Part shown: positions 44,697-53,126 of the stretch, in pieces
How positions within the stretch are numbered: position 1 is the first letter of the stretch
Layout: each line of letters begins with the position of its first letter
From: Rhodococcus tibetensis
GTDB taxonomy: Bacteria > Actinomycetota > Actinomycetes > Mycobacteriales > Mycobacteriaceae
Assembly (NCBI RefSeq): GCF_024438035.1
Contig: NZ_JANFQF010000015.1
Location: 62,001 to 126,000, forward strand
Direction of reading: 5' to 3'
Length of the DNA: 64,000 nucleotides
Translations under genes and position numbers: made by a program
Notes under the pieces: model-generated
Told to the model about the DNA's origin: nothing
The model's input: only the letters and a program-made list of their open reading frames with translations
Database searches by the model: none

Positions 44697-44729
44697 CGTG
44701 TCCGCCGGGCGGTGGCGCGTACGTAGACG

Positions 44730-45932
44730 TCAGACCGCTGCCGCGTGGCGGGCGCTACGGACGGCGAGGACGCTTACGACGAGTGCGGTGCTCGCCGCGA
44801 CGGTGACGGCGACACCGATGAACTGACCGACGGTGGAGGCGAGGGTGAGCATGCAGGCAATTTCGACAGCCAAGCCGATCCAGGCGATGACGGCCAGGTA
44901 GGTGCGCTCCCCGGCGATGGCGGAGAGCAACGCGCCTTGGAGCACCGCCAGGCAGGCCCCTTGGAGGGCGAACAGCCACAGCAGTGACTGCACCGGCCGA
45001 TACGCCTCGCCGACGAGGAGAGGGACGAGCGGGGCGCTCACGGCGACGACGGCCACCAGGGCGGCGCCGAGGCCGACCAGTACGGCGATCGCGGATCGGA
45101 CGGCCTGCACGGAGTGGGCTGGGCTCGCCATCCGGGGGTACAGCACGACGCCGACCGCCTGCGGAAGCCAGAACGCGGCCTTGGTAGCCACCGCACCGAG
45201 CGCGTAGAGACCGGCGTCGTCGTTGCCGAGGACGATGCGGGCGAGGACGAGGTCCATCGACGACAAAGCGATGAGGGCGAGTTGCACCTGCGACGCCTTC
45301 AGGACGGCTGCAACTCCGATGCGGGTGCTCTTCGCCCCGGACTGGTCCGGGGCGGCGAGCACCCGCGCCGCCAGCGCGACGAACCCCGTTCCGACTGCAC
45401 TGGCCGCGAGGGCGAATCCCGGTCCTCCGCCCACGGCGAGTACCACGACGGCAGGGGCGACCTTGGCTATCCCGGCACCTGCGAGGACGACGCTGAGGGG
45501 ACCGAATCGCGCGGCGCCCTGCAGGAGTCCCTGTTCGGTGGCAACCAGGACCAGCACGGGCGCGGTGATCAATGCGGAGACGGTCGCGAGGGTGCCGGTG
45601 TCGAGTGCCCACGCGACTGCGGGCGCGAGAAGGAGCGCCGCGATCGCGACGATGACGGCGCATCGGTATCCCAGACGACGGACCGCGTGCGCCCCCCTCC
45701 CCCGGACCACTTCGCGCGCAACCACGGTCTGCAGCGCGAGCGCAGGCACGGCCAGAACCAACTGGGCTGCCAGCAGGCTCGCGAATTCGCCGTAGCCGGC
45801 GGGCCCGAGCCATCGGCTGGCCGGAAGATGAAGCAGGTAGGACGCGACGTTCGCGACCATCGACCCGGCCGTCACCATCGTCACCCCGGCTACTGCCGAG
45901 GTGGTGAGGGTCTGGCGGGTCATGCGCCCCAT
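44730..45932 (-). CDS. Oligosaccharide flippase-like membrane protein
   Basis: A 400-residue polytopic protein with about 12 transmembrane helices of the MATE/MVF/polysaccharide-flippase type. Helpful segments: SMVANVASYLLHLPASRWLGPAGYGEFASLLA at the N-terminus and LGNDDAGLYALGAVATKAAFWLPQAVGVVLYPRM in the middle. It should move a lipid-linked saccharide across the membrane. Neighbouring envelope glycosylation genes support this. The start may be the ATG at 45923 instead of 45932; neither has a good ribosome site. Confidence 0.85.
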   Translation of the reverse strand: MGRMTRQTLTTSAVAGVTMVTAGSMVANVASYLLHLPASRWLGPAGYGEFASLLAAQLVLAVPALALQTVVAREVVRGRGAHAVRRLGYRCAVIVAIAALLLAPAVAWALDTGTLATVSALITAPVLVLVATEQGLLQGAARFGPLSVVLAGAGIAKVAPAVVVLAVGGGPGFALAASAVGTGFVALAARVLAAPDQSGAKSTRIGVAAVLKASQVQLALIALSSMDLVLARIVLGNDDAGLYALGAVATKAAFWLPQAVGVVLYPRMASPAHSVQAVRSAIAVLVGLGAALVAVVAVSAPLVPLLVGEAYRPVQSLLWLFALQGACLAVLQGALLSAIAGERTYLAVIAWIGLAVEIACMLTLASTVGQFIGVAVTVAASTALVVSVLAVRSARHAAAV

Positions 45933-45986
45933 GATGCACTACGCGCTGTACGAGCTGAGCCGATGCACCACGTATCGTGGCCGCTC

Positions 45987-47708
45987 ATGACCGCCCGGAG
46001 TCGAGCACTGACCATTCCGGCGGGCTACAGTCTGGTCCTGGCCGCATTGATTCTCGGCCCTCTTCTCGGTCCCGGATATCTACTGCTGCGTGATGCGGTG
46101 AGCACACCCCGCTCGTATCCGACGGATTCGGCGCTGGGCCTGACGGACGCCGCGGCCCGCGCGGTACCGCAGGACGCGCTGATAGCTGCGTTGAGCACCG
46201 TCGTCGACGGTGGGCTCCTGGTGAAGGCGATCCTGCTCGTCTCCTTGTGGGCCGCCGGATGGGGCGCGGCCCGGATGATCCGCGCCGTGCTGCCCACGGC
46301 AGGGCTGGGCGCACAGTTGGTGGGTTCGACGGTGATCCTGTGGAACCCCTACGTGGCCGAGCGATTACTGCAAGGTCATTGGAGTCTTCTGGCCGGGTAT
46401 GCAGCGCTGCCGTGGACCGTGTGTGCGGCTGTCGCCATTCGCCGGGGCCACCGCGAAGGCTGGTTCGCGCTCGCCGCGTGCCTCGCGGCGGCAGGCCTCA
46501 CCCCGACCGGCGTGTTGCTCGCGACGGTGACGGCGCTGGCGGTCCTGGTGGTTCCGGGTGGGCGGTCGTCACCGCTCCCGCGGTCGGCCGGTGCATTGAT
46601 TCTGTTCGGTCTCGCGAGCACGCCGTGGCTGGCTGCAACCGCCCTCTCCGCGGGAGGCGCAGACAGCTCCGACCCCGCTGGGGTCGCGGCCTTCGCGGCA
46701 CGCGCAGAGCCTGGACTCGCTACGGTGGGCAGCCTGCTGGGGCTGGGCGGCATGTGGAACGACGCAGCCGTCCCCAACACTCGTACGACACTGTTTGCCC
46801 TGGTCGGCACAGTGATGTTGCTTGGCGTCGTCCTCTGCGGGGCACCGGCGTTATGGCGGCGTCGTCGCCATCCTGTGGTGAAGGCCCTCGCCGTACTCAC
46901 CGTGGCAGCAGTGCTGTTGCCGACGCTCGGCGCGACAGCCTGGGGTCTTCACCTCGGCCGCTGGGCCGTGCAGAACGTGCCCGGCGCGGGCTTGTTCCGG
47001 GACGCCCAGAAGTGGGTGGCGGCGGCGGCACCGCTCTACACCCTTGCCGCCGCAGCGGCGGTGATGCGACGCCCCGCCACCTGGTCCGTGGCGGCCGTGC
47101 TGATCGTGGTTCTGGCTCTTCCCGACCTCGTGTGGGGAGTGGGAGGCACGCTCCGGCCGGTCCGGTACCCGCAGTCGTGGGAGCAAGTGACGTCCCGGCT
47201 CGAGGCTCAACCCGACAGTGGCGACGTCGCGGTCCTGCCCACCGGCATGTTCCGCCGATTCCCGTACAGCGGGGCGGCAGCGGTCCTGGACCCGGCGCCC
47301 CGACTGTTGCCCGTGGACGTCCTGCAGTCGGGCGAACTCGTGGTGGACGGGCGCGCCGTCGCAGGCGAGGGTTCCCGCGCGCACAAGGTGGAACGGTTAC
47401 TCCTCGACGGTGGCTCCCCGGCGTACCTGGCGTCGCTCGGCGTTCGCTGGGTGCTCGTCGAGCGCGACACGCCCGGGCCGCACGGGCAATCCGCCACCAC
47501 GCTGGATGGGTTGCAACCGTTGTTCTCGGATGAACATCTCGCGTTGTATCGCGTGGACGGCGAAGTACCGGCACAGGACGCAGCTGCGCAGATTCGGGCG
47601 ACGGTGATCGCGGCCCACGCGCTCTGGGCGGCGCTGCTGGTCGGCGGGCTACTCGGCGTGTGCGTGGCCCAGGCCCGGTCGCGGCAGCACCGACGACACC
47701 AGTCCTGA
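45987..47708 (+). CDS. Large envelope membrane protein, Rv0226c-like
   Basis: A 573-residue protein with about 10 transmembrane helices in the first 380 residues and a soluble, probably extracytoplasmic C-terminal domain (WEQVTSRLEAQPDSGDVAVLPTGMFRRFPYSG), ending in another helix. The layout resembles GT-C glycosyltransferases but I see no definite catalytic motif. Position and size match Rv0226c of M. tuberculosis as I recall it. I start at the ATG at 45987; an upstream ATG at 45963 is also in frame. It overlaps the convergent glycosyltransferase gene by 60 bases. Confidence 0.85.
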   Translation: MTARSRALTIPAGYSLVLAALILGPLLGPGYLLLRDAVSTPRSYPTDSALGLTDAAARAVPQDALIAALSTVVDGGLLVKAILLVSLWAAGWGAARMIRAVLPTAGLGAQLVGSTVILWNPYVAERLLQGHWSLLAGYAALPWTVCAAVAIRRGHREGWFALAACLAAAGLTPTGVLLATVTALAVLVVPGGRSSPLPRSAGALILFGLASTPWLAATALSAGGADSSDPAGVAAFAARAEPGLATVGSLLGLGGMWNDAAVPNTRTTLFALVGTVMLLGVVLCGAPALWRRRRHPVVKALAVLTVAAVLLPTLGATAWGLHLGRWAVQNVPGAGLFRDAQKWVAAAAPLYTLAAAAAVMRRPATWSVAAVLIVVLALPDLVWGVGGTLRPVRYPQSWEQVTSRLEAQPDSGDVAVLPTGMFRRFPYSGAAAVLDPAPRLLPVDVLQSGELVVDGRAVAGEGSRAHKVERLLLDGGSPAYLASLGVRWVLVERDTPGPHGQSATTLDGLQPLFSDEHLALYRVDGEVPAQDAAAQIRATVIAAHALWAALLVGGLLGVCVAQARSRQHRRHQS

Positions 47709-48869
47709 CGTACGTAGACCGGCGGCGGTGCCGGCGAGAACCTCGTGCACACCGTTGCCTGTTTGCTCCCAGGAGAATTCTCCGGCACGTACCCGTGCCT
47801 TTTCACCGAGGACCATTCGGGTCTCCGCGTCGAGGAGTAGGGCGCTGACGGCCGCCGTGAGGTCGTCGACATCGGTGGCGGCGGCGTCGATACCACCGAC
47901 GAGGACCCCGGTCACGCCGTCGACGATCGAGTCCGTCAGTCCCTTGGAGCTGCGGTAGCCGACGGTCGGAACACCGTGCTGCGCAGCCTCGATCACCGCC
48001 AGACCCCATCCTTCCTTACGGGAAGGCATCACGTGCACCCACGACTGTGCCAGCAGTTCGTGCTTGCGCGATTCGTCGACGTGGCCGTGGAAGGTGACGG
48101 CGTCGCCGATGCCCAGTTCGGAGGCGCGATCACGCAGGTTCTGTTCCCACCAGCCGCCGCCGATGACGTCCAGGTGCAGCCCGCCGATCGTGGGTCGTAG
48201 GGCCGCGACCGCTTCGAGGGCGTCCTCGATCTGCTTGTGCGGGACGAGGCGTGAGAGTACGCATACACTCGGGTGGTCGGTCCGGGTCTGTGCGCCACCA
48301 ATCGCAACGCCGGCGGGGATGTCGTCGGCACCGTTGCGCACGACGGCGATTCGTTCGCGCTCGACACCGAGTTCGACCAGTTCGTCGGCCGAGGGCAGCG
48401 ACACGGTGAGGTACTGGTTGTCGCGGTGAGTGCGCGGGGACAGTCGCGATTCCACCCACCAGCCGATCTTGCCCATCAGCTTTCCTGCGACCGGCCATTG
48501 CTCGCGGTGGCAGTGGTGCACGAGCAGTGTCACCGGTGCACCCGCGACGGCGCGGGAGAAGAAGGGAATGCCGTTCTGGGTGTCGATGACGGCGTCGGGG
48601 CGGATGCCCTCGAGGGGCCCGAACCCGAGTCGGCCTGCGGCGATTGCCGCGAGTGCCCTCGGGTAGACGCTGTACCGACCGCCTGCGCGACTGATCTCGA
48701 TGCCGTCGACTGTCTCCTTCTTGGGCGCACCCGGGTAGCCGGCGGTCCGCAGAGTCACCTTGATTCCCCGTGCGGCGAGCTGCGCCCCGACCTGCTCGAG
48801 ATACCGCTCACTGCCGCCACCCTGCGGGTGCCCGGTGTCTCGCCAGCAGAGCAGCAGAACCTCGTGCAC
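47649..48869 (-). CDS. Glycosyltransferase family 4 protein
   Basis: A 406-residue GT-B glycosyltransferase. The N-terminal half has the acceptor-side HPQGGGSERYLEQVGAQLAARG. The C-terminal half has VCVLSRLVPHKQIEDALEAVAAL, the sugar-nucleotide motif VMPSRKEGWGLAVIEAAQHGVPTVGY with the E-x7-E pair and VDGVTGVLV. It transfers a sugar from a nucleotide or lipid donor. I start at the GTG at 48869 with AGGAG 8 bases upstream; the frame stays open for 51 codons of low-complexity sequence beyond this. It matches Rv0225 in order. Confidence 0.9.
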   Translation of the reverse strand: MHEVLLLCWRDTGHPQGGGSERYLEQVGAQLAARGIKVTLRTAGYPGAPKKETVDGIEISRAGGRYSVYPRALAAIAAGRLGFGPLEGIRPDAVIDTQNGIPFFSRAVAGAPVTLLVHHCHREQWPVAGKLMGKIGWWVESRLSPRTHRDNQYLTVSLPSADELVELGVERERIAVVRNGADDIPAGVAIGGAQTRTDHPSVCVLSRLVPHKQIEDALEAVAALRPTIGGLHLDVIGGGWWEQNLRDRASELGIGDAVTFHGHVDESRKHELLAQSWVHVMPSRKEGWGLAVIEAAQHGVPTVGYRSSKGLTDSIVDGVTGVLVGGIDAAATDVDDLTAAVSALLLDAETRMVLGEKARVRAGEFSWEQTGNGVHEVLAGTAAGLRTSGLVSSVLPRPGLGHAHAE

Positions 48870-49026
48870 GTTCGTGAACTCCTGTGGTCGGTGCGGTGTT
48901 TTCTCGGTCCGAGGCGGCGGTTCCGCTCGATAGTCCTCGAACACCCTATCGGTCGTACTACGCCGAGCGTTGCAGCCTCGCGGCGGATTGCCGTCCGGTG
49001 GGCCACACTCGCTAAGGTTCATATCC

Positions 49027-49797
49027 GTGACGACGCCACCCGTGACCCGACGATTCGGTCGACGGGCAACCTTGAAGCGCTCGTTCGGACTGCTCAGTGA
49101 CTTCCGGCACGAGCAGACCGCGCCTGACCTGTTCTACGGGGCGCTGGCCCGGGATTCCGTCGAACTCATCGGCGACCTGTACTGCGGCCTCACCGACGAG
49201 GACCTTACCGGCACCACGGTGCTCGACGTGGGCGGCGGACCCGGTTACTTCGCCGATGTCTTCCTGGAGGCGGGCGCCCGGTATGTCCCGGTGGAGCCCG
49301 ACCCGTCGGAGATGCACGCAGCAGGTCTCGCCGTGGGCGGGGCCATCCGCGGTTCGGGTCTCGCGTTGCCGTTCCGCACGTCCTCGGTGGACATCTGCTT
49401 TTCCTCCAATGTGGCCGAGCACGTCAGCGAACCGTGGGCGATGGCCGACGAGATGGTCCGGGTCACGAAGCCCGGTGGCATGATCGTGTTGTCGTACACG
49501 TTGTGGTGGGGACCGTTCGGTGGGCACGAAACCGGCCCGTGGCATGCACTGGGTGGTGAATACGCCGCGCGCCGGTACGTCCGTAAGACCGGTCGCGAAC
49601 CCAAGAACCGATACGGTGTGTCGTTGTTCAAAGTGGGTGCCGCCGAAGGTCTTCGGTGGGCGAAGAGCACTACCGACGCCGAGCTTCTCGCAGCCTTCCC
49701 CCGCTACCATCCGCGGTGGGCGTGGTGGATGGTGCGGGTACCGGGGCTCCGCGAATTTCTGGTGAGCAACCTCGTCCTCGTGCTGAAGAAGCGCTGA
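49027..49797 (+). CDS. SAM-dependent methyltransferase, Rv0224c-like
   Basis: A 256-residue class I methyltransferase: motif I VLDVGGGPGYFADVFLEAG at about 65-83, then YVPVEPD, and a methyltransferase-11-type strand CFSSNVAEHVSEPWAMADEMVRVTKPGG. The C-terminal region is rich in aromatic and basic residues (KNRYGVSLFKVGAAEGLRWAK) and might touch a membrane or lipid substrate. It starts with GTG, with AAGG upstream. The ROK kinase gene follows after 2 bases, so they are co-transcribed. The substrate is unknown. Confidence 0.89.
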   Translation: MTTPPVTRRFGRRATLKRSFGLLSDFRHEQTAPDLFYGALARDSVELIGDLYCGLTDEDLTGTTVLDVGGGPGYFADVFLEAGARYVPVEPDPSEMHAAGLAVGGAIRGSGLALPFRTSSVDICFSSNVAEHVSEPWAMADEMVRVTKPGGMIVLSYTLWWGPFGGHETGPWHALGGEYAARRYVRKTGREPKNRYGVSLFKVGAAEGLRWAKSTTDAELLAAFPRYHPRWAWWMVRVPGLREFLVSNLVLVLKKR

Positions 49798-49799
49798 TC

Positions 49800-50684
49800 G
49801 TGGCCCGCCTGGCGCTCGACATCGGCGGTACCAAGATCGCCGCCGGACTCGTCGGAGAAGGCGGCACTGTCCCGGCGCCGTCGATCACCGCGACTCCCGC
49901 GGCCGGCGTCTGGGACGCATGCGCCGCACTGCTGCGCAAAGTCGCCGCAGACGCCACGATCACCTCCGTCGGCATCGCCTGCGCCGGACCGGTCGACTCG
50001 ACGACCGGCCGTGTGTCCCCCATCAACATCGACGAGTGGTCGGCCGGGTTCGGCCTGGTCACCGCCGTCCGCGACCTCTTCCCGGGCGCACGGACGCAGC
50101 TCGCCATGGACGGCGCTGCTGCTGCGCTCGGCGAGCATCGGCACGGCGCCGGGCGCGGCACCACCGACCTCGTCTCTCTGGTCGTCTCGACGGGCATCGG
50201 CGGCGGCGTGGTCCTGGCCGGGCGCATCGCAACCGGTCGCACCGGCAACGCCGGGCACATCGGTCACATGGTCGTTCCCGGTGGCGCCGAGGCCTGCACG
50301 TGCGGCGGCATCGGCTGCCTCGAAACCATGGCGAGCGGTCCCGCGTCCGTGCGGTGGGCTCGCTCGCACGGCTGGACGGGTGCGACGGGCATCGACCTGG
50401 CGAGTTCGGCAGCGGCCGGCGATCCTGTCGCCGTGGCCGCCCTCGACCGCGCCGGCACCGCCTTGGGCGCGGCCATCGCCTCCGCCGCGGCGTTGCTCGA
50501 TGTCGACCTCGCGGTCGTCGGCGGCGGGTTTGCTCAGGCGGGCCCGGCGCTGTGGCGGCCGATGCGCGCGGCCGCTGCCCGGCACGCCCGCTTGACGTTC
50601 GTCGCGGGCCTGCGCATCGTGCCTGCGGAGTTGGGCTCCACCGGAACGCTGGTCGGGGCGGGGGTCCTCGCGCTCGACGACTGA
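49800..50684 (+). CDS. ROK-family sugar kinase
   Basis: A 294-residue ROK kinase phosphorylating glucose, GlcNAc or a related hexose with ATP. It has the ATP phosphate motif LDIGGTKIAAGLV at 5-17, STGIGGGVVLAG, the zinc-binding ROK signature GHIGHM...CTCGGIGCLETMASG (CxCGxxGCxE) and VVGGGFAQAG. There is no N-terminal DNA-binding domain, so it is an enzyme, not a NagC-type repressor. It starts with GTG 2 bases after the methyltransferase stop. Confidence 0.9.
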   Translation: MARLALDIGGTKIAAGLVGEGGTVPAPSITATPAAGVWDACAALLRKVAADATITSVGIACAGPVDSTTGRVSPINIDEWSAGFGLVTAVRDLFPGARTQLAMDGAAAALGEHRHGAGRGTTDLVSLVVSTGIGGGVVLAGRIATGRTGNAGHIGHMVVPGGAEACTCGGIGCLETMASGPASVRWARSHGWTGATGIDLASSAAAGDPVAVAALDRAGTALGAAIASAAALLDVDLAVVGGGFAQAGPALWRPMRAAAARHARLTFVAGLRIVPAELGSTGTLVGAGVLALDD

Positions 50685-50732
50685 AGTCCGGGGCGACCGG
50701 GAGACCGGTTCTCACCTTCTGTTCCGAAATTC

Positions 50733-50746
50733 TGTAACGTGTTCTA
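50733..50746. promoter_or_regulatory. KstR-type operator
   Basis: TGTAACGTGTTCTA fits TNNAACNNGTTNNA, the published KstR consensus for cholesterol-catabolism genes, at all eight fixed positions. It lies 44 bases upstream of the GTG of the three-gene operon that ends in an aldehyde dehydrogenase. Confidence 0.65.
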
Positions 50747-50789
50747 GTGTTCAGGGTCACACCACGTTCAGAAGAGGAGGAGGTGAATC

Positions 50790-51953
50790 GTGAGCACGAG
50801 TGCTCCCCGATCTGCCGACAACTCCATTCATCAGTCCGAGGTCGCCCGACCCAGCAACTCGAAACGCGACCCCGAGATCCTGCGCGAACGGCTACAGCGG
50901 TGGTTGTCCGGCCAACTGCCCGCAGGCACCGTCCCCGACGTCACGCACGTCCATCTCCCCGACGCCAACGGAATGTCCAGCGAGACCATCCTGTTCGACG
51001 CCGTGTGGTCGGGTGAACAGCATCCGTTGGTCGCCCGAGTGGCCCCGGCCGACAGCACCATGCCCGTCTTCCCGCGCTACGACCTCGACAGCCAGTTCCA
51101 GGTAATGGCGCAGGTCCGCGAACACTCCTCGGTCCCGGTCCCGGTCGTCTACTGGTCCGAGACGAATCCCGAACCACTCGGTGCGCCGTTCTTCGTCATG
51201 GCCCGCGTCTCCGGTCAGGTCCCACCGGACGTGATGCCCTACAACTTCGGGTCGTGGGTGACCGAGGCGACCGACGCCCAGCGCACGCTGCTGCAGCACG
51301 CCTCGGTGGAGGTGCTCGCGAAACTGCACGACATCGACCGTCCGTGGGATCGGTTCGACTTCCTTCGACTGCCCGGGTCGGGTCCGACGGTCTCCGAGTC
51401 GCTCGCGGCGCACATACGTCAGCAGCGCGAGTATTACGAGTGGACCACCCAGTCGGGGCCGCGGTCCCCGTTGATCGAGCGCAGCTTCGCCTGGCTCGAG
51501 GAGAACCGCCCGGGCGATTCCTCCCCCGCGGTCTTCTGCTGGGGGGACGCCCGCATCGGCAACATCATGTACGAGGATTTTCGGCCGGTGGCCGTACTCG
51601 ACTGGGAGATGGCCACACTCGGACCGCGTGAACTCGACCTGGGGTGGATGGCGTACCTGCACCGGTTCTTCGAAGACATCGCCGAAGTCGCGGGTCTGGA
51701 AGGCATGCCGGACTTCCTGCGCGTCGACGACATCGCCACTACCTACGAGAAACTGTCCGGCCAGGCTCCCCGCAACCTCGAGTTCTACACCGTGTACGCG
51801 GCCCTGCGGCAGGCCACCATCATGCTGCGAATCCAGACCCGCGCCATCCACTTCGGGCAAGCCGTCGCACCGGAAGACCCCGACGACCTGATCATGCACC
51901 GAGCCTCGCTCCAGGCGATGCTCGACGGCACCTACTGGGAGAAGTTGCAGTGA
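50790..51953 (+). CDS. Aminoglycoside-phosphotransferase-fold protein (ACAD10-like)
   Basis: A 387-residue APH/choline-kinase fold protein of the type fused to acyl-CoA dehydrogenase in eukaryotic ACAD10 and found free in mycolata. The catalytic loop is CWGDARIGNIMY and the metal-binding motif is AVLDWEMATLGPRELDLGWM. The nucleotide strand region is VARVAPADSTMPVFPRYDLDSQFQVMAQV. It may phosphorylate a hydroxy-acyl or sterol-derived substrate. It heads a three-gene operon under a KstR-like box. It starts with GTG after GAGGAGG and overlaps the next gene by 4 bases. Confidence 0.87.
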   Translation: MSTSAPRSADNSIHQSEVARPSNSKRDPEILRERLQRWLSGQLPAGTVPDVTHVHLPDANGMSSETILFDAVWSGEQHPLVARVAPADSTMPVFPRYDLDSQFQVMAQVREHSSVPVPVVYWSETNPEPLGAPFFVMARVSGQVPPDVMPYNFGSWVTEATDAQRTLLQHASVEVLAKLHDIDRPWDRFDFLRLPGSGPTVSESLAAHIRQQREYYEWTTQSGPRSPLIERSFAWLEENRPGDSSPAVFCWGDARIGNIMYEDFRPVAVLDWEMATLGPRELDLGWMAYLHRFFEDIAEVAGLEGMPDFLRVDDIATTYEKLSGQAPRNLEFYTVYAALRQATIMLRIQTRAIHFGQAVAPEDPDDLIMHRASLQAMLDGTYWEKLQ

Positions 51954-53095
51954 GCGCGGACTTCGCGGGCAATCCGCTCTCACCGATGGACGACTATCTC
52001 GTGCATCAGGTGGCCGAACCGATCCGCCGCGTAGCGACGTCCGACCGCAATTTCTACGACCGCTACTACTTCAACTGCTACCCGTCGGCCGAGACGGATC
52101 TCTTCCTCATCGTCGGCCTCGGCCAGTACCCCAACCTCGGTGTCACAGACGCCTTCGCGGTGCTACGCCGCGGCGACGACCACATCGTCGTGCGCAGTTC
52201 GAAAGCTCTCGGTACCGACCGTTCCGACACCACCGTCGGTCCGTTTCGCGTCGAGGTCCTCGAGGGCCTGCAACGACTGCGGATCGTGCTCGAACCCGGT
52301 GAGTACGACCTCTCGTTCGACCTCACCTTCGACGCCGTCATCCCCGCGACACTGGAGCCACGGCATTTCCGCCGCCAGCTCGAACGGGTCACCTTCGACA
52401 CCAGCCGGTTCGTCCAGACCGGCACGTGGTCGGGCGAACTGACGATCGACGGCGCACCTCGAACCGTCACCCCGGACAGCTGGCGCGGCAACCGCGACCG
52501 GTCGTGGGGCGTACGTCCGGTCGGCGAATCCGAGCCGCCGGGCAGACGCGCCGTGGACGGAATCCAGAACTTCTTCTGGATCTACTCGGTGATGCAGTTC
52601 GACGACTACTCGATCTGCGTGGTGCTGCAGGAGGACGAACGCGGCATGCGCATCGTCGAAGAAGCGGTCCGCATCTGGCCCGAGGACGGACGTGAACCCG
52701 AATGGCTCGGAAGGCCCGAGCACGAGCTGAAGTTCGAGCCGGGCACCCGGGACGTGACCGCGGCATCACTCACCTTCCACCGGCCCGGTCGCGAGCTCGT
52801 CAGTGTCACCTGCGAGTTTCTGGTTTCCAACTACATCGGGATCGGCACCGGCTACGGACTCGAAGCCGACTGGCGGCACGGGATGTGGCAGGGCGAACTC
52901 GTGGTGCAGGGACTGCGCAAGCGGGCGTCCGAGATCGACCCGGGACTGCGCATGTTCTGTCCCGTCGACAATCTGACCCGCTTCCGTCTGGACGACGGCG
53001 GCGACACCGTGCTGGGTACGGGACTTTTCGAAGTTGCGGCGATCGGCCCACACGCACGTTACGGATTCGACAGTTTCACCGACACCGCCCGCTGA
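51950..53095 (+). CDS. CrtC/lipocalin-like conserved protein
   Basis: A 381-residue soluble protein without signal peptide or membrane segment. It is rich in beta strands and resembles the hydroxyneurosporene-synthase/CrtC-like double-lipocalin fold (FYDRYYFNCYPSAETDLFLIVGLGQYPN, DSWRGNRDRSWGVRPVG, FFWIYSVMQFDDYSICVVLQED). Such proteins often bind or hydrate hydrophobic terpenoid or sterol molecules. It starts with GTG overlapping the phosphotransferase stop (GTGA) and precedes an aldehyde dehydrogenase. The operon context suggests handling of a steroid or isoprenoid intermediate. The family assignment is by eye. Confidence 0.7.
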   Translation: MSADFAGNPLSPMDDYLVHQVAEPIRRVATSDRNFYDRYYFNCYPSAETDLFLIVGLGQYPNLGVTDAFAVLRRGDDHIVVRSSKALGTDRSDTTVGPFRVEVLEGLQRLRIVLEPGEYDLSFDLTFDAVIPATLEPRHFRRQLERVTFDTSRFVQTGTWSGELTIDGAPRTVTPDSWRGNRDRSWGVRPVGESEPPGRRAVDGIQNFFWIYSVMQFDDYSICVVLQEDERGMRIVEEAVRIWPEDGREPEWLGRPEHELKFEPGTRDVTAASLTFHRPGRELVSVTCEFLVSNYIGIGTGYGLEADWRHGMWQGELVVQGLRKRASEIDPGLRMFCPVDNLTRFRLDDGGDTVLGTGLFEVAAIGPHARYGFDSFTDTAR

Positions 53096-53126
53096 CCGGG
53101 TGGGCAATCAAAGAGGGAATGGAAGA

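Noticed and set aside
45114-45986. N-terminal 290-codon extension of the membrane protein at 45987
   Set aside because: It lies wholly opposite the flippase gene, is charged and low-complexity, and the ATG at 45987 gives the expected size.
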